Shown here: piece after piece, positions 27,240 through 36,374 of the stretch
Layout: the number at the start of each line of letters is the position of its first letter
How positions within the stretch are numbered: the first letter of the stretch is position 1
Assembly: GCA_016710335.1 (NCBI GenBank)
Contig: JADJXQ010000001.1
Coordinates: forward strand, 496,001-560,000
Source: Rhodospirillales bacterium
GTDB taxonomy: Bacteria > Pseudomonadota > Alphaproteobacteria > Rhodospirillales > Defluviicoccaceae
Length of the DNA: 64,000 bases
Direction of reading: 5' to 3'
Notes under the pieces: model-generated
The model's input: only the letters and a program-made list of their open reading frames with translations
Told to the model about the DNA's origin: nothing
Databases searched by the model: none
Translations under genes and position numbers: made by a program

Positions 27240-27803
27240 GTGTGGGCTGATGATATTAAGCCGGAGTTTTCGCGACGGGACTTGTTGGGCATGGGCGCCG
27301 GTGCGCTGATCAGCATTTGCCCGATCTCCGCTATAGCCGGGACGGTGCGCGGCGCGCATCGCAGTGTGGCGCTGCGCAATGTTCGAACTGACGAGGCGCT
27401 CAAGCTCGTCTACTGGGAGGGCGGCCGCTATGTTCCGGAGTCCCTGCGTGAGATCAACCACATCCTGCGCGATTTCCGCACCGGCGAAACCGCGCCGATC
27501 AAAGTTCGGCTTGTAGATCTGCTTTACGCAATGCAGCGGCGGATCGGCGCATCCAAAGCGATCAACATCGTCAGCGGCTACCGCTCCCCGGAGACCAATG
27601 CGATGCTGCGGCGTAGTAGTCGCGGCGTCGCGAAGAACAGCTACCACATTTCCGGCATGGCGGTGGACATCAAGATACCGGGATACACCACCTCGCAAGT
27701 CGCCGGGCTCGCCAAGAGCCTGAACGTCGGCGGCGTCGGGTACTACCCGCGCTCGGGCTTCGTTCACGTCGACGTCGGGCCGGTGCGAAGCTGGCGCGGT
27801 TGA
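27240..27803 (+). CDS. DUF882 (YcbK-like, peptidase M15 type) protein with Tat signal
   Basis: A predicted murein-active protein of the DUF882/YcbK group, related to M15 metallopeptidases. The twin-arginine signal is SRRDLLGMG (about residues 11-19) followed by a hydrophobic GAGALISICPISAIA. The M15-like core includes INIVSGYRSPETNAMLRR, a zinc-binding His in NSYHISGMAVDIKIPG and the C-terminal GGVGYYPRSGFVHVDVG. GTG 27240 is chosen because AAAGGAG lies 9 bases upstream and it places the Tat motif close to the N terminus; a frame open from 27126 would add 38 residues. It follows the L,D-transpeptidase by 148 bases. In E. coli, YcbK lies next to YcbB too, supporting a joint role in peptidoglycan. 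Confidence 0.85.
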   Translation: MWADDIKPEFSRRDLLGMGAGALISICPISAIAGTVRGAHRSVALRNVRTDEALKLVYWEGGRYVPESLREINHILRDFRTGETAPIKVRLVDLLYAMQRRIGASKAINIVSGYRSPETNAMLRRSSRGVAKNSYHISGMAVDIKIPGYTTSQVAGLAKSLNVGGVGYYPRSGFVHVDVGPVRSWRG

Positions 27804-27878
27804 TACCGCCCGAACTCCAGAGATGGGGTTTGCCGCCCACTGGGACGGCCGGCCGCACTGCGCGGAACTGAGGGGGGC

Positions 27879-28127
27879 ATGCCCAGCAAGATCTTGTCGA
27901 CCGTCATCAAGCTGGCCCTGGCCTGTCTGGTTGTGGGGTTGATCCTGTCCCTGCTTGGCCTGTCACCTGCCGATTTTTTCCGAAGTCTGTTCGACGCTGC
28001 CCGTGACTCACTCGCATGGGGGCGCAAGTCATTGGGGTGGGCGTTCGAGTACATCGTGATTGGCGCCGCCGTGGTGATCCCCATATGGCTCGCCATGCTC
28101 GTGTTCCGTTTGATCAATCGTCGCTGA
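27879..28127 (+). CDS. Small integral membrane protein, DUF6460-like
   Basis: An 82-residue protein with two hydrophobic segments (about 12-28 and 57-77) joined by a short amphipathic loop; the N terminus is basic and the C terminus ends FRLINRR. It resembles the small DUF6460 proteins of alphaproteobacteria, whose function is not known; this family call is from memory of the pattern and unchecked. GGGGGG upstream of the start at 27879 may act as a ribosome site. It follows the DUF882 gene by 75 bases. The ISNCY copy 2 lies 70 bases after its stop. Confidence 0.7.
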   Translation: MPSKILSTVIKLALACLVVGLILSLLGLSPADFFRSLFDAARDSLAWGRKSLGWAFEYIVIGAAVVIPIWLAMLVFRLINRR

Positions 28128-28197
28128 CGCTTCGAGTAGCTTGATGATTTTACTGATCGGCGTGGAGGCGGCATGAGGCAGGGTACCAGGGCGAGAG

Positions 28198-29596
28198 TGT
28201 CGATAACAAACTGAGTTGGCCGCTTTAGGTACCACATGAATTGACCGCTTCTGTTGTGGCTGATGGCCCTGTGGGGTTGTGGGGAAGGCGTAGCCTTGTC
28301 CACAAATCCACGGGGCTGGCGGGCGTCGAAGCAGGTCACGCCGCCTGTTGATCGGCGTCGTCGATCGGATTTCCGTCGGGCGCATAGCGCGCCAGGCGCC
28401 GCGGCCCGTGGAACACGGCCAGCGTATCGTCGGGGTACTCGTGAACCCGGACACGCGCCTTGACGTAGTGGTGGCGGTGACGATCCGCCGGGATCTGCAG
28501 GATCCGGTTGCGGTAGCGCACCGTGTTATCATTACCGACGACGCGCTTTTCCTGGATGCAGAGGACGTCCTCGAGAATGCCGGCGGGGCAGGCGGTGAAC
28601 GCCGAGCCCGGTTCGGCCGGCGGCCGCCCGAAGCGGGCGTTGTGCTCGGGGATGTAGACCTCCCGCGCGGTCCCGGTTGGCCTCCTCCATGGTGGTGATC
28701 CCGGCTTCCCGCAACGCCTGCGGCAGGCGGCCCTGCAGGGTCCCAAACATGCGCTCCGAGCGGCCGCGGGCTTCCGGCGAGTACGCCGCGATCAGCTCGA
28801 TGCGGAGCGCGGCGAGTGCCCGGCCGACCTGGGTCGGGTTGTCCTTGTCGACCTTGCCGCCGGCTTCCGGGGTATGCCAGTAGTGCGACCCGCGATCCGC
28901 ATAGAGCGCGCAGAACACTCCCCGCTCCGAGATCACCTCGTCGAGCGCCCGGAAGCTCGACATCGTCCCCTCCTCGGCGACGAAGAACGCCGAGTAGATC
29001 TCCGACGTGGCGTCGTCCATGGTGACGATCAGATCCCAGCGCTCGCCCGGCACCCACTCGTGGCGGGAGCCGTCCTGGTGCAGCATCATTCCCGCCATCG
29101 GCCGCCGCGGCCGCTTTCGCCGGTGGGCCCCGCGACGTGGCGCCGGCGTGATCCGCCCGCATCGCTGCAGGGTCAGTCGCACCCAGTTGTAGCTCCGTCG
29201 GCAGCCGTGCTCCGAGACCAGCTTCTCGTGGAAGTGCTTCGGCGTGAAATCGAAGTACCGCGTGTCGAACAGCTCCAGAACCCGCGCCACCTCGTCCACC
29301 GCCGCCCGCCGCGCCGAGGCCCGGCCCAGACGCCGGTCGTAGAGACCCTCCGCGCCAGACTCCTCGTACCGGCCCCGCCAGCGCCGAAACGTCCGCTCCG
29401 GCATCCCCAACACCTCAGCCGCCTCCGACACGCTCAGCCGACCCCGGCAGACCTTGCCGTAAACCTCCTCGAACTTCATCAGACGTAGCCCTTGCAAACA
29501 CTCTGTCCGTCGCATCCCGCTCCCTCCGTCTGGAGCAGTTCTAATCCCGGACAGATCATGTGTTCCCTACGCCGGACATACCTCGTGTTAGCGACA
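28198..29596 (-). mobile_element. ISNCY-type insertion sequence, copy 2
   Basis: A 1,399-base element with the same ends as copy 1 (TGTCGATAACA on the low side, inverted TGTCGCTAACA on the high side). It differs from copy 1 by five single-base indels and a few substitutions, and has the cleaner transposase frame. Its outer flanks (bases before 28198 and after 29596) do not match each other, so it lacks the target duplication seen at copy 1. It stops 85 bases before the guaB start and just 17 bases before the predicted -35 box. Confidence 0.9.
28336..29515 (-). pseudogene. ISNCY-family transposase, copy 2, one frameshift
   Basis: ATG at 29515 follows GGAGGGAGCGGG. One frame runs to about 28700 with the helix-turn-helix (LSVSEAAEVLGMPERTFRRW), MLHQDGSRHEWVPG, VTMDDATSEIYSAFF, YADRGSHYWHTPEAGG and SPEARGRSERMFGTLQGRLP, the DDE core of ISNCY transposases. 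It then passes to another frame at EANR, where REVYIPEHNARF, LQIPADRHRHHYVKARVRVHEYPD and LAVFHGPRRLARY complete the C terminus to the stop at 28336. The frame change equals one additional base between the AACCGG and CGGGAG codons (about 28663-28679) relative to relatives. The same change is in copy 1. Whether this is decay or recoding is open. Confidence 0.85.
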
Positions 29597-29613
29597 GCCG
29601 GACGCGATGCGGC

Positions 29614-29641
29614 TTGGCAATCATTGGACGTCGTGTATGAT
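29614..29641 (+). promoter_or_regulatory. Predicted sigma-70 promoter of guaB
   Basis: TTGGCA at 29614-29619 and TATGAT at 29636-29641 are separated by 16 bases, close to the sigma-70 consensus. It lies about 41 bases before the guaB start codon. The ISNCY element ends 17 bases upstream of the -35 box, so the core promoter survives but any site further upstream has been displaced. Confidence 0.6.
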
Positions 29642-29681
29642 CCCCGGCCACCTGAGGCCGCGCGGCCTAGCGGAGGCGACG

Positions 29682-31157
<1,476 letters not shown>

Positions 31158-31181
31158 GGCAGAGGTTCAAAGGTTCACCGT

Positions 31182-31685
31182 TCAGGCTGATGAGAGGCCG
31201 CAGTGGGCGATGATGAACCGGGCGATCGCCGGCACGTCGTTGAGATCCAGCACGGGACGGTCGAGTCTGGGGAGCGGCGCGTCGGACGCCACGGCGACGA
31301 TCTTGGGGTCGGACCCGCAGAGCAGCGGCTTGCCGAGCGCCGGCCGGTGAACTTCCAGCCTGGGATGGGGGAGCGCCTTGAAGCCCTCGATAAGCAGCAG
31401 GTCGACCGGAGTCAGCCTCGGCATCAGTTCGGAAAAAGTCGGCTCCGGCGCGCCGCGCAGCTCGTGGATCAGCGTCAACCTGGCGGACGACAGCAGCACC
31501 ACATCGGTGGCGCCAGCCGCCCGGTGGCGGTAGCTGTCCTTTCCCGGGCGGTCGAGATCGACGGCATGGGAGGTGTGCTTGACCGTCGAGACGCTGAACC
31601 CGCGCCCGATGATGACCGGCAGCAGAGCCTCCAGCAAGGTCGTCTTGCCGCTGCCGCTCCACCCCATCAGCCCGAAGACTTCCAT
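31182..31685 (-). CDS. mobB: Molybdopterin-guanine dinucleotide biosynthesis protein MobB
   Basis: MobB is a small GTP-binding protein that helps MobA build the guanylated form of molybdenum cofactor used by formate dehydrogenases and others. The 167-residue protein has a P-loop GWSGSGKTT at the N terminus, the signature STVKHTSHAVDLDRPGKDSYRHRAAGA, and the DLLLIEGFK motif. I chose ATG 31685, which puts the P-loop at residues 8-16; a GTG at 31721 that overlaps the fdhD stop is a second option. It follows fdhD in the same direction, so both may be co-expressed in maturation of a molybdoenzyme. Confidence 0.92.
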   Translation of the reverse strand: MEVFGLMGWSGSGKTTLLEALLPVIIGRGFSVSTVKHTSHAVDLDRPGKDSYRHRAAGATDVVLLSSARLTLIHELRGAPEPTFSELMPRLTPVDLLLIEGFKALPHPRLEVHRPALGKPLLCGSDPKIVAVASDAPLPRLDRPVLDLNDVPAIARFIIAHCGLSSA

Positions 31686-31720
31686 GCCGCGGTCCTTGAT
31701 GCCGCCATCCCGAAGCGCCA

Positions 31721-32602
31721 CTAGACCGCGTCATCCGCGAGGCTGCCCTTGCGGCGCAGATGCCTCGGCTCCTCCTCATCGCGGCCGGCATCGGCGTCGA
31801 AGTGGATGCGGTGGGTGCCTGAGAGCGCGATGAAGCGCCTGCCGCGCGCGCGCCCGATCAGGGTCAAGTCGGCGCGCCGCGCCAGCTCGACCCCCCAGGC
31901 GGTGAAGCCGGAGCGGGAGATCAGGATAGGGATCTGCATCTGCACGGTCTTGATCACCATCTCGCTGGTCAGCCGCCCGGTGGTATAGAAGATCTTGCCC
32001 TCGGCGGCGATGCGGTTGAGATGCATGTAGCCGGCGATCTTGTCCACCGCGTTGTGGCGGCCGACGTCCTCCATGTAGATCAGCGGCCGGTCGCCCTCGC
32101 ACAGCACGCAGCCGTGGATGGCGCCGGCCTTCAGATAGAGGCTCGGCGTCGTGTTGATCGCCCGGGTCAGAGCGTAGAGCCACGACGTTTGCAGGCGGGC
32201 AGCGGCGTCGAGGGTTATGGTCTCGAACTTCTCCATGACGTCGCCGAAGATCGTGCCTTGGGCGCAGCCGGACGTCAGCACCTTCCGGCTGAGCTTGGCC
32301 TCGTAATCGGTTGTGCGGGATGTGCGGACGACGACGGTGTCGATCTCGCCGTCGTAATCGATAGCGGTGATCTCATCGTCCGGCAGCAGCATGTTCTGGT
32401 TGAGCAGATAGCCGACCGCCAGATAGTCGGGATGATCGCCGATGGTCATCATCGTGACGATCTCCCTGCCGTTGAGGAACAACGTCAGCGGCCGCTCGAC
32501 GATCACCTGCGCTTCGGCCGGACGCCCGTCCTGATCGACGCCCTCCAGGCGGGCAGTGAGGCGCGCGTCGGCTGGATCAGGCAACAACAGCGGCGACGCC
32601 AT
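31721..32602 (-). CDS. fdhD: Formate dehydrogenase accessory sulfurtransferase FdhD
   Basis: FdhD passes sulfur from cysteine desulfurase to the molybdenum cofactor of formate dehydrogenase. The 293-residue protein has the N-terminal PLTLFLNGREIVTMMTIGDHPDYLAVGYL and the central region with ALTRAINTTPSLYLKAGAIHGCVL, EDVGRHNAVDKIAGY, and TGRLTSEMVIKTVQM, all typical of FdhD. The usual CxxC pair is replaced by a single Cys in LTSGCAQGTIFGD, so the enzyme would have to work with one thiol at this place. ATG 32602 has GGGGAGGACGATCC before it. An open frame further upstream is not plausible. It lies next to mobB. Confidence 0.9.
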   Translation of the reverse strand: MASPLLLPDPADARLTARLEGVDQDGRPAEAQVIVERPLTLFLNGREIVTMMTIGDHPDYLAVGYLLNQNMLLPDDEITAIDYDGEIDTVVVRTSRTTDYEAKLSRKVLTSGCAQGTIFGDVMEKFETITLDAAARLQTSWLYALTRAINTTPSLYLKAGAIHGCVLCEGDRPLIYMEDVGRHNAVDKIAGYMHLNRIAAEGKIFYTTGRLTSEMVIKTVQMQIPILISRSGFTAWGVELARRADLTLIGRARGRRFIALSGTHRIHFDADAGRDEEEPRHLRRKGSLADDAV

Positions 32603-32723
32603 GGATCGTCCTCCCCAAGCCGTCCTGGCCGGCTTCCGTTCAACAGCAATTTGTGGATAGAGTAATCGCTGCGGCGGCCGGTGTCTGCCGCGACGGGTTC
32701 GGGATGAGTGCGGGAGATGCCTT

Positions 32724-34100
32724 ATGCGACGTTGTGGCGTTCGCGGACCATGGCGCCGCTTGCGTCTCTGCATCAGGGTCGCGGGCGTGATGCTGCTTTC
32801 GGCTGTGGTTGCCTCGGTTGCCTCCCCGCCAGCGGTCGCCGATTTCATCGGTCATGGCGGCATGGTGCGAAGCGTCGCGGTGTCTCCGGACGGCGCCCGC
32901 GTCCTCACCGCCAGCTTCGACTACTCCGTCAAGCTGTGGGCGTTCTCCGACCAGGACCTCGTGCGCACCATGTCCGGCCACACCGCGCCGGTCAACGCCG
33001 TTGCATTCGTGGCGGACGGGCGCACCGCGTTGAGCGCCGGCGACGACGGCACGCTGATCCACTGGGATGTGGAAACCGGGGCGCCGCGGTGGCGCACGGC
33101 CGATCTCGAGGCCAAGCTGTCGGATATCGCCGTGGCGCCCGATGGCGCGGTCGCGGCGACGGTCGGCTGGGACGGACTGGTGCGGCTCTGGAACCTCGAC
33201 GACGGGGCGGAGATCGCGAGCATCCACCATGATCAAGGGATCAACGCGGTGGCATCCGTCCGCAACGGCACCGCCTTCGCCACCGGCGACAAGGCCGGTG
33301 TCATCCGGATCTGGGAAGCGTCGGGCGCAGGGGAGTGGCGGAAGATCGCGGAACTGGCGGGCCACACGATGGCGGTAACCGACCTTGTCGACAATCCCGG
33401 CGGGCGCTCCCTGCTGTCGACCGGCATCGACGGCGCCGCGCGCCTCTGGGACCTGGATACCGGCCTCGAGATCGTGGCGTTGCGCGGCCACGACGGCCCG
33501 GTCCTGGCGGCGGCAGTGTCGGCGGACGGGGCCGCGGCGCTCACCGCCGGCCGGGACGGGCAGGTCATCGTCTGGTCGCTGGCATCCGGTCTGCCGAAGC
33601 GGTCGCTCGCCGCCCACGACGAGCCGGTGTGGTCGGTCGCGTTCACGCCCGACGGGCGCTTCGGGGTCTCTGCCGGATCCGACGGCAGCGTGCGGGTCTG
33701 GCATCTGGAGAGCGGCGCCCGCGTTGGCCTCGAGATCGCGGATGACACGGAGCCGCGGCCGTGGGAAACGAGCACCCATCCGGGCGCCCGGCTCTATCGC
33801 GCCTGCGCCCGTTGCCACACGCTGTCGCCGGATGGCATCTCCCGATCGGGCCCGCACCTGGCCGGCCTGTTCGGCCGCCGCGTGGGCTCGGTGCCGGGCT
33901 ACGACTACTCGCCGACCCTCCGCCGCGCCACCTTCACCTGGAACCGAGAGACTCTCACCGCACTGTTTGCCGAAGGCCCCCACGCCTACGTCCCCGACTC
34001 CAAGATGCCCCTTCAGCGAGTCTCCAACCCTGAGGACCTGTCGGCGCTGGTCGACTACCTGGAAGAACTGACGGCGCCCCGCAGCGGAAAAACACCGTAG
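32724..34100 (+). CDS. Secreted WD40 beta-propeller fused to cytochrome c
   Basis: A 458-residue exported protein. An N-terminal signal (VAGVMLLSAVVASVASPPAVA) is followed by seven WD40-like repeats ending in LW, HW, IW or VW, spaced about 42 residues apart (about residues 40-340), enough for a closed seven-bladed propeller. The C-terminal 110 residues hold a class I cytochrome c with the haem-binding CARCH motif and a likely Met ligand in SKMP. It should carry one covalently bound haem in the periplasm. Propeller-cytochrome fusions exist in redox enzymes, but I cannot assign a substrate. ATG 32724 has GGGAG upstream. It is divergent from fdhD, with about 120 bases between, and the two may share regulatory DNA. 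Confidence 0.85.
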   Translation: MRRCGVRGPWRRLRLCIRVAGVMLLSAVVASVASPPAVADFIGHGGMVRSVAVSPDGARVLTASFDYSVKLWAFSDQDLVRTMSGHTAPVNAVAFVADGRTALSAGDDGTLIHWDVETGAPRWRTADLEAKLSDIAVAPDGAVAATVGWDGLVRLWNLDDGAEIASIHHDQGINAVASVRNGTAFATGDKAGVIRIWEASGAGEWRKIAELAGHTMAVTDLVDNPGGRSLLSTGIDGAARLWDLDTGLEIVALRGHDGPVLAAAVSADGAAALTAGRDGQVIVWSLASGLPKRSLAAHDEPVWSVAFTPDGRFGVSAGSDGSVRVWHLESGARVGLEIADDTEPRPWETSTHPGARLYRACARCHTLSPDGISRSGPHLAGLFGRRVGSVPGYDYSPTLRRATFTWNRETLTALFAEGPHAYVPDSKMPLQRVSNPEDLSALVDYLEELTAPRSGKTP

Positions 34101-34186
34101 CGCGGATGTGCGCGGCGCAATCCAGCGCGCCGGCGCGGTGATATGTTGAGTTACGCTACGCTAACCCGCCCTACGCGTCCACGCGT

Positions 34187-34867
34187 CTACGCATCTTGGC
34201 GGAGCCGAGCCAATGCGGCGGGGAGGTCGGCGAAGGTGGCGATGATCTGGTCGGCGCCGAGGTCGGCGGCAGGGATGCGGGTGTAGCCGCCGGCGCGGAG
34301 GATGATCGGGACGCCGGCGGCGCGGGCGACGGCGACATCGTTGGCGTTATCGCCGACCATGACCGCCGCGCCGGCGTCGCAATGGAGGTCGTTTAGGACG
34401 GCCTGAAGCAGGCGTGGATCGGGCTTCTTGACGCCGTCCAAGGTGTCGCCCCCGAACACCGCGGAAAAATAAGCGTCGAGGCCCAGGTCGTGCAGGATCT
34501 CCCGCGTCGGCGCCTCCGGCTTATTGGTGCAGATGCCGAGGGAAAAGCCTTCCGACTGCAGCCACTGGAGTGTCTCGACCACGCCGGCATACGGGTGAGT
34601 CAGCTCCGTCGCTCGCCCCTCGTAGAACCCCAGGAAGCGCGCGGTCAGGTCGTCAAGGCCGTTGGCGTCATCAAGGCCGCCCGTCGCTTCGAAGGCACGC
34701 TCGACCAGCTTCTGGGCGCCATCGCCGATCATCCCGACAACCGCATAAAGATCCAGGATGCTGCGGCCTTCTGCGGCCAACAGACGGTTGACGGCGCGGC
34801 GCAGATCCGGAGCGCTGTCGATCAACGTGCCGTCCAGGTCAAAAACAACGCTGCGAAGAGTTCGCAT
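34187..34867 (-). CDS. gph: Phosphoglycolate phosphatase Gph (HAD family)
   Basis: A HAD hydrolase of 226 residues predicted to remove phosphate from 2-phosphoglycolate, which arises from oxidative DNA damage repair or Rubisco side reaction. It has motif I VFDLDGTLIDSAPDLRRA, motif II within ICTNKPE, motif III with KKPDPRLL, and motif IV MVGDNANDVAVARAAG. The cap domain is inserted between motif I and II. ATG 34867 puts the Asp nucleophile at residue 10. Close HAD phosphatases act on other small phosphates, so the substrate is from family resemblance. Confidence 0.85.
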   Translation of the reverse strand: MRTLRSVVFDLDGTLIDSAPDLRRAVNRLLAAEGRSILDLYAVVGMIGDGAQKLVERAFEATGGLDDANGLDDLTARFLGFYEGRATELTHPYAGVVETLQWLQSEGFSLGICTNKPEAPTREILHDLGLDAYFSAVFGGDTLDGVKKPDPRLLQAVLNDLHCDAGAAVMVGDNANDVAVARAAGVPIILRAGGYTRIPAADLGADQIIATFADLPAALARLRQDA

Positions 34868-34989
34868 ATTAACCCAATCTTTAGAAACATTCGGCAACAA
34901 TGTTTCACTTGGCGGGTCGCGGCGTCTATGGCAACGTCCCGCCGATCTTGCGCACCTTTGCTTGTTGTCTTTCAGCCACAGGTCAGTCC

Positions 34990-36348
34990 ATGTCAAATCG
35001 AAAAACGGCCGTCGTCGTGCTGGCTGCCGGGTTGGGGACCCGCATGAACTCCGCGCGACCCAAAGTCATGCATGCTGTCGCCGGACGGCCGCTGATCGGC
35101 CACGTGCTGGCGACGGCGGCGGCGCTGGATGCGGACCGGGTGGTGGTGGTCATCGGCGACGAGATGGCGGACGTGGCGAAGGCGGTGGCGCCGCATCCGA
35201 CGGTGATCCAGAGCCCGAGGCTCGGCACCGGCCACGCGGTCGCTGCCGCCCGCGCCGAACTCGGAGATTTCGACGGCGACGTGCTGGTGATGTACGGCGA
35301 CACGCCGCTGGTGGCGGCCGACACGCTTCAGCGCATGCTGGCGGCGCGCCGAGCAGCGTCGGACCCGGCGGTGGTCGTGCTCGGGTTCCGCGCCCGCGAT
35401 CCAGGTGGCTACGGACGGCTGATCGTCGACACGGGCGGGGCCCTGCAGGCAATCGTGGAGGCCAAGGACGCCAGCGCCGGGCAACGCGCCATAGATCTCT
35501 GCAACTCCGGGGTCATGGCCATCGACGGCAAGCGCCTCTTCGGGCTCATCGAACGGGTCGGCAACGACAACGCCAAAGGCGAATTCTATCTCACCGACAT
35601 CGTCGGCATCGCCCGCGGCGACGGGCTCGCCGCCGCCGTGGTCGAGGGCGACGAGGACGAGTTCATCGGCGTCAATTCCCGAGGCGACCTGGCGCACGTC
35701 GAGGCGATCGTACAGGAGCGGCTCAGGACCGCGGCAATGGCCGGCGGCGCCACCTTGATCGGGCCCGAGACCATCTTTTTCAGCCACGACACCCGGCTCG
35801 GACGCGATGTGGTGGTCGGGCCCAATGTCGTTTTCGCGCCCGGCGTTACCGTCGGCGACAATGTGGAGATCCGCCCGTTCTGCCATCTTGAAGGCGTCAC
35901 CATTGAGAGCGGCGCTTCCATCGGGCCGTTCGCGCGGCTCCGCCCCGGAGCGCATGTCGGCAACGACGCCCACATCGGCAACTTCGTCGAGATCAAGAAC
36001 GCCAGCATCGAGACCGGCGCCAAGGTCAACCACTTGACCTATATCGGCGACGCCCGCATCGGCGCCCGCGCCAACATCGGCGCCGGCACCATCACCTGCA
36101 ACTACGATGGATTCTTCAAGAGCCACACCGACATCGGCGCCGGCGCCTTCATCGGCTCCAACACCTGCCTGGTGGCGCCGGTCAAGATCGGCGACGGCGC
36201 CATCGTCGGGGCGTCGAGCGCCATCGCCAAGGACGTGCCCGCAGACGCGCTGGCCGTCACCCGCGGGCCGCACGTCGTCCGCGAGGACTGGGCGCGGCGC
36301 TTTCGCGAGCGTCGGGCGGCGCAGAAGGCGGCCAAAGCCAAGACATGA
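34990..36348 (+). CDS. glmU: Bifunctional N-acetylglucosamine-1-P uridyltransferase / acetyltransferase GlmU
   Basis: GlmU makes UDP-N-acetylglucosamine for peptidoglycan and lipopolysaccharide. The 452-residue protein has the N-terminal uridyltransferase with LAAGLGTRM at residues 11-19 and the YGDTPL motif, and the C-terminal left-handed beta-helix, visible as repeated hexapeptides such as IGPFAR and VGNDAHIGNFVEIKNA, with acetyltransferase residues in NYDGFFKSHT. ATG 34990 is chosen over a longer frame from 34900. glmS follows 26 bases later; the two enzymes act in the same pathway. Confidence 0.97.
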   Translation: MSNRKTAVVVLAAGLGTRMNSARPKVMHAVAGRPLIGHVLATAAALDADRVVVVIGDEMADVAKAVAPHPTVIQSPRLGTGHAVAAARAELGDFDGDVLVMYGDTPLVAADTLQRMLAARRAASDPAVVVLGFRARDPGGYGRLIVDTGGALQAIVEAKDASAGQRAIDLCNSGVMAIDGKRLFGLIERVGNDNAKGEFYLTDIVGIARGDGLAAAVVEGDEDEFIGVNSRGDLAHVEAIVQERLRTAAMAGGATLIGPETIFFSHDTRLGRDVVVGPNVVFAPGVTVGDNVEIRPFCHLEGVTIESGASIGPFARLRPGAHVGNDAHIGNFVEIKNASIETGAKVNHLTYIGDARIGARANIGAGTITCNYDGFFKSHTDIGAGAFIGSNTCLVAPVKIGDGAIVGASSAIAKDVPADALAVTRGPHVVREDWARRFRERRAAQKAAKAKT

Positions 36349-36374
36349 ACCGCGAGACGTAAGGACAGAGCCAA

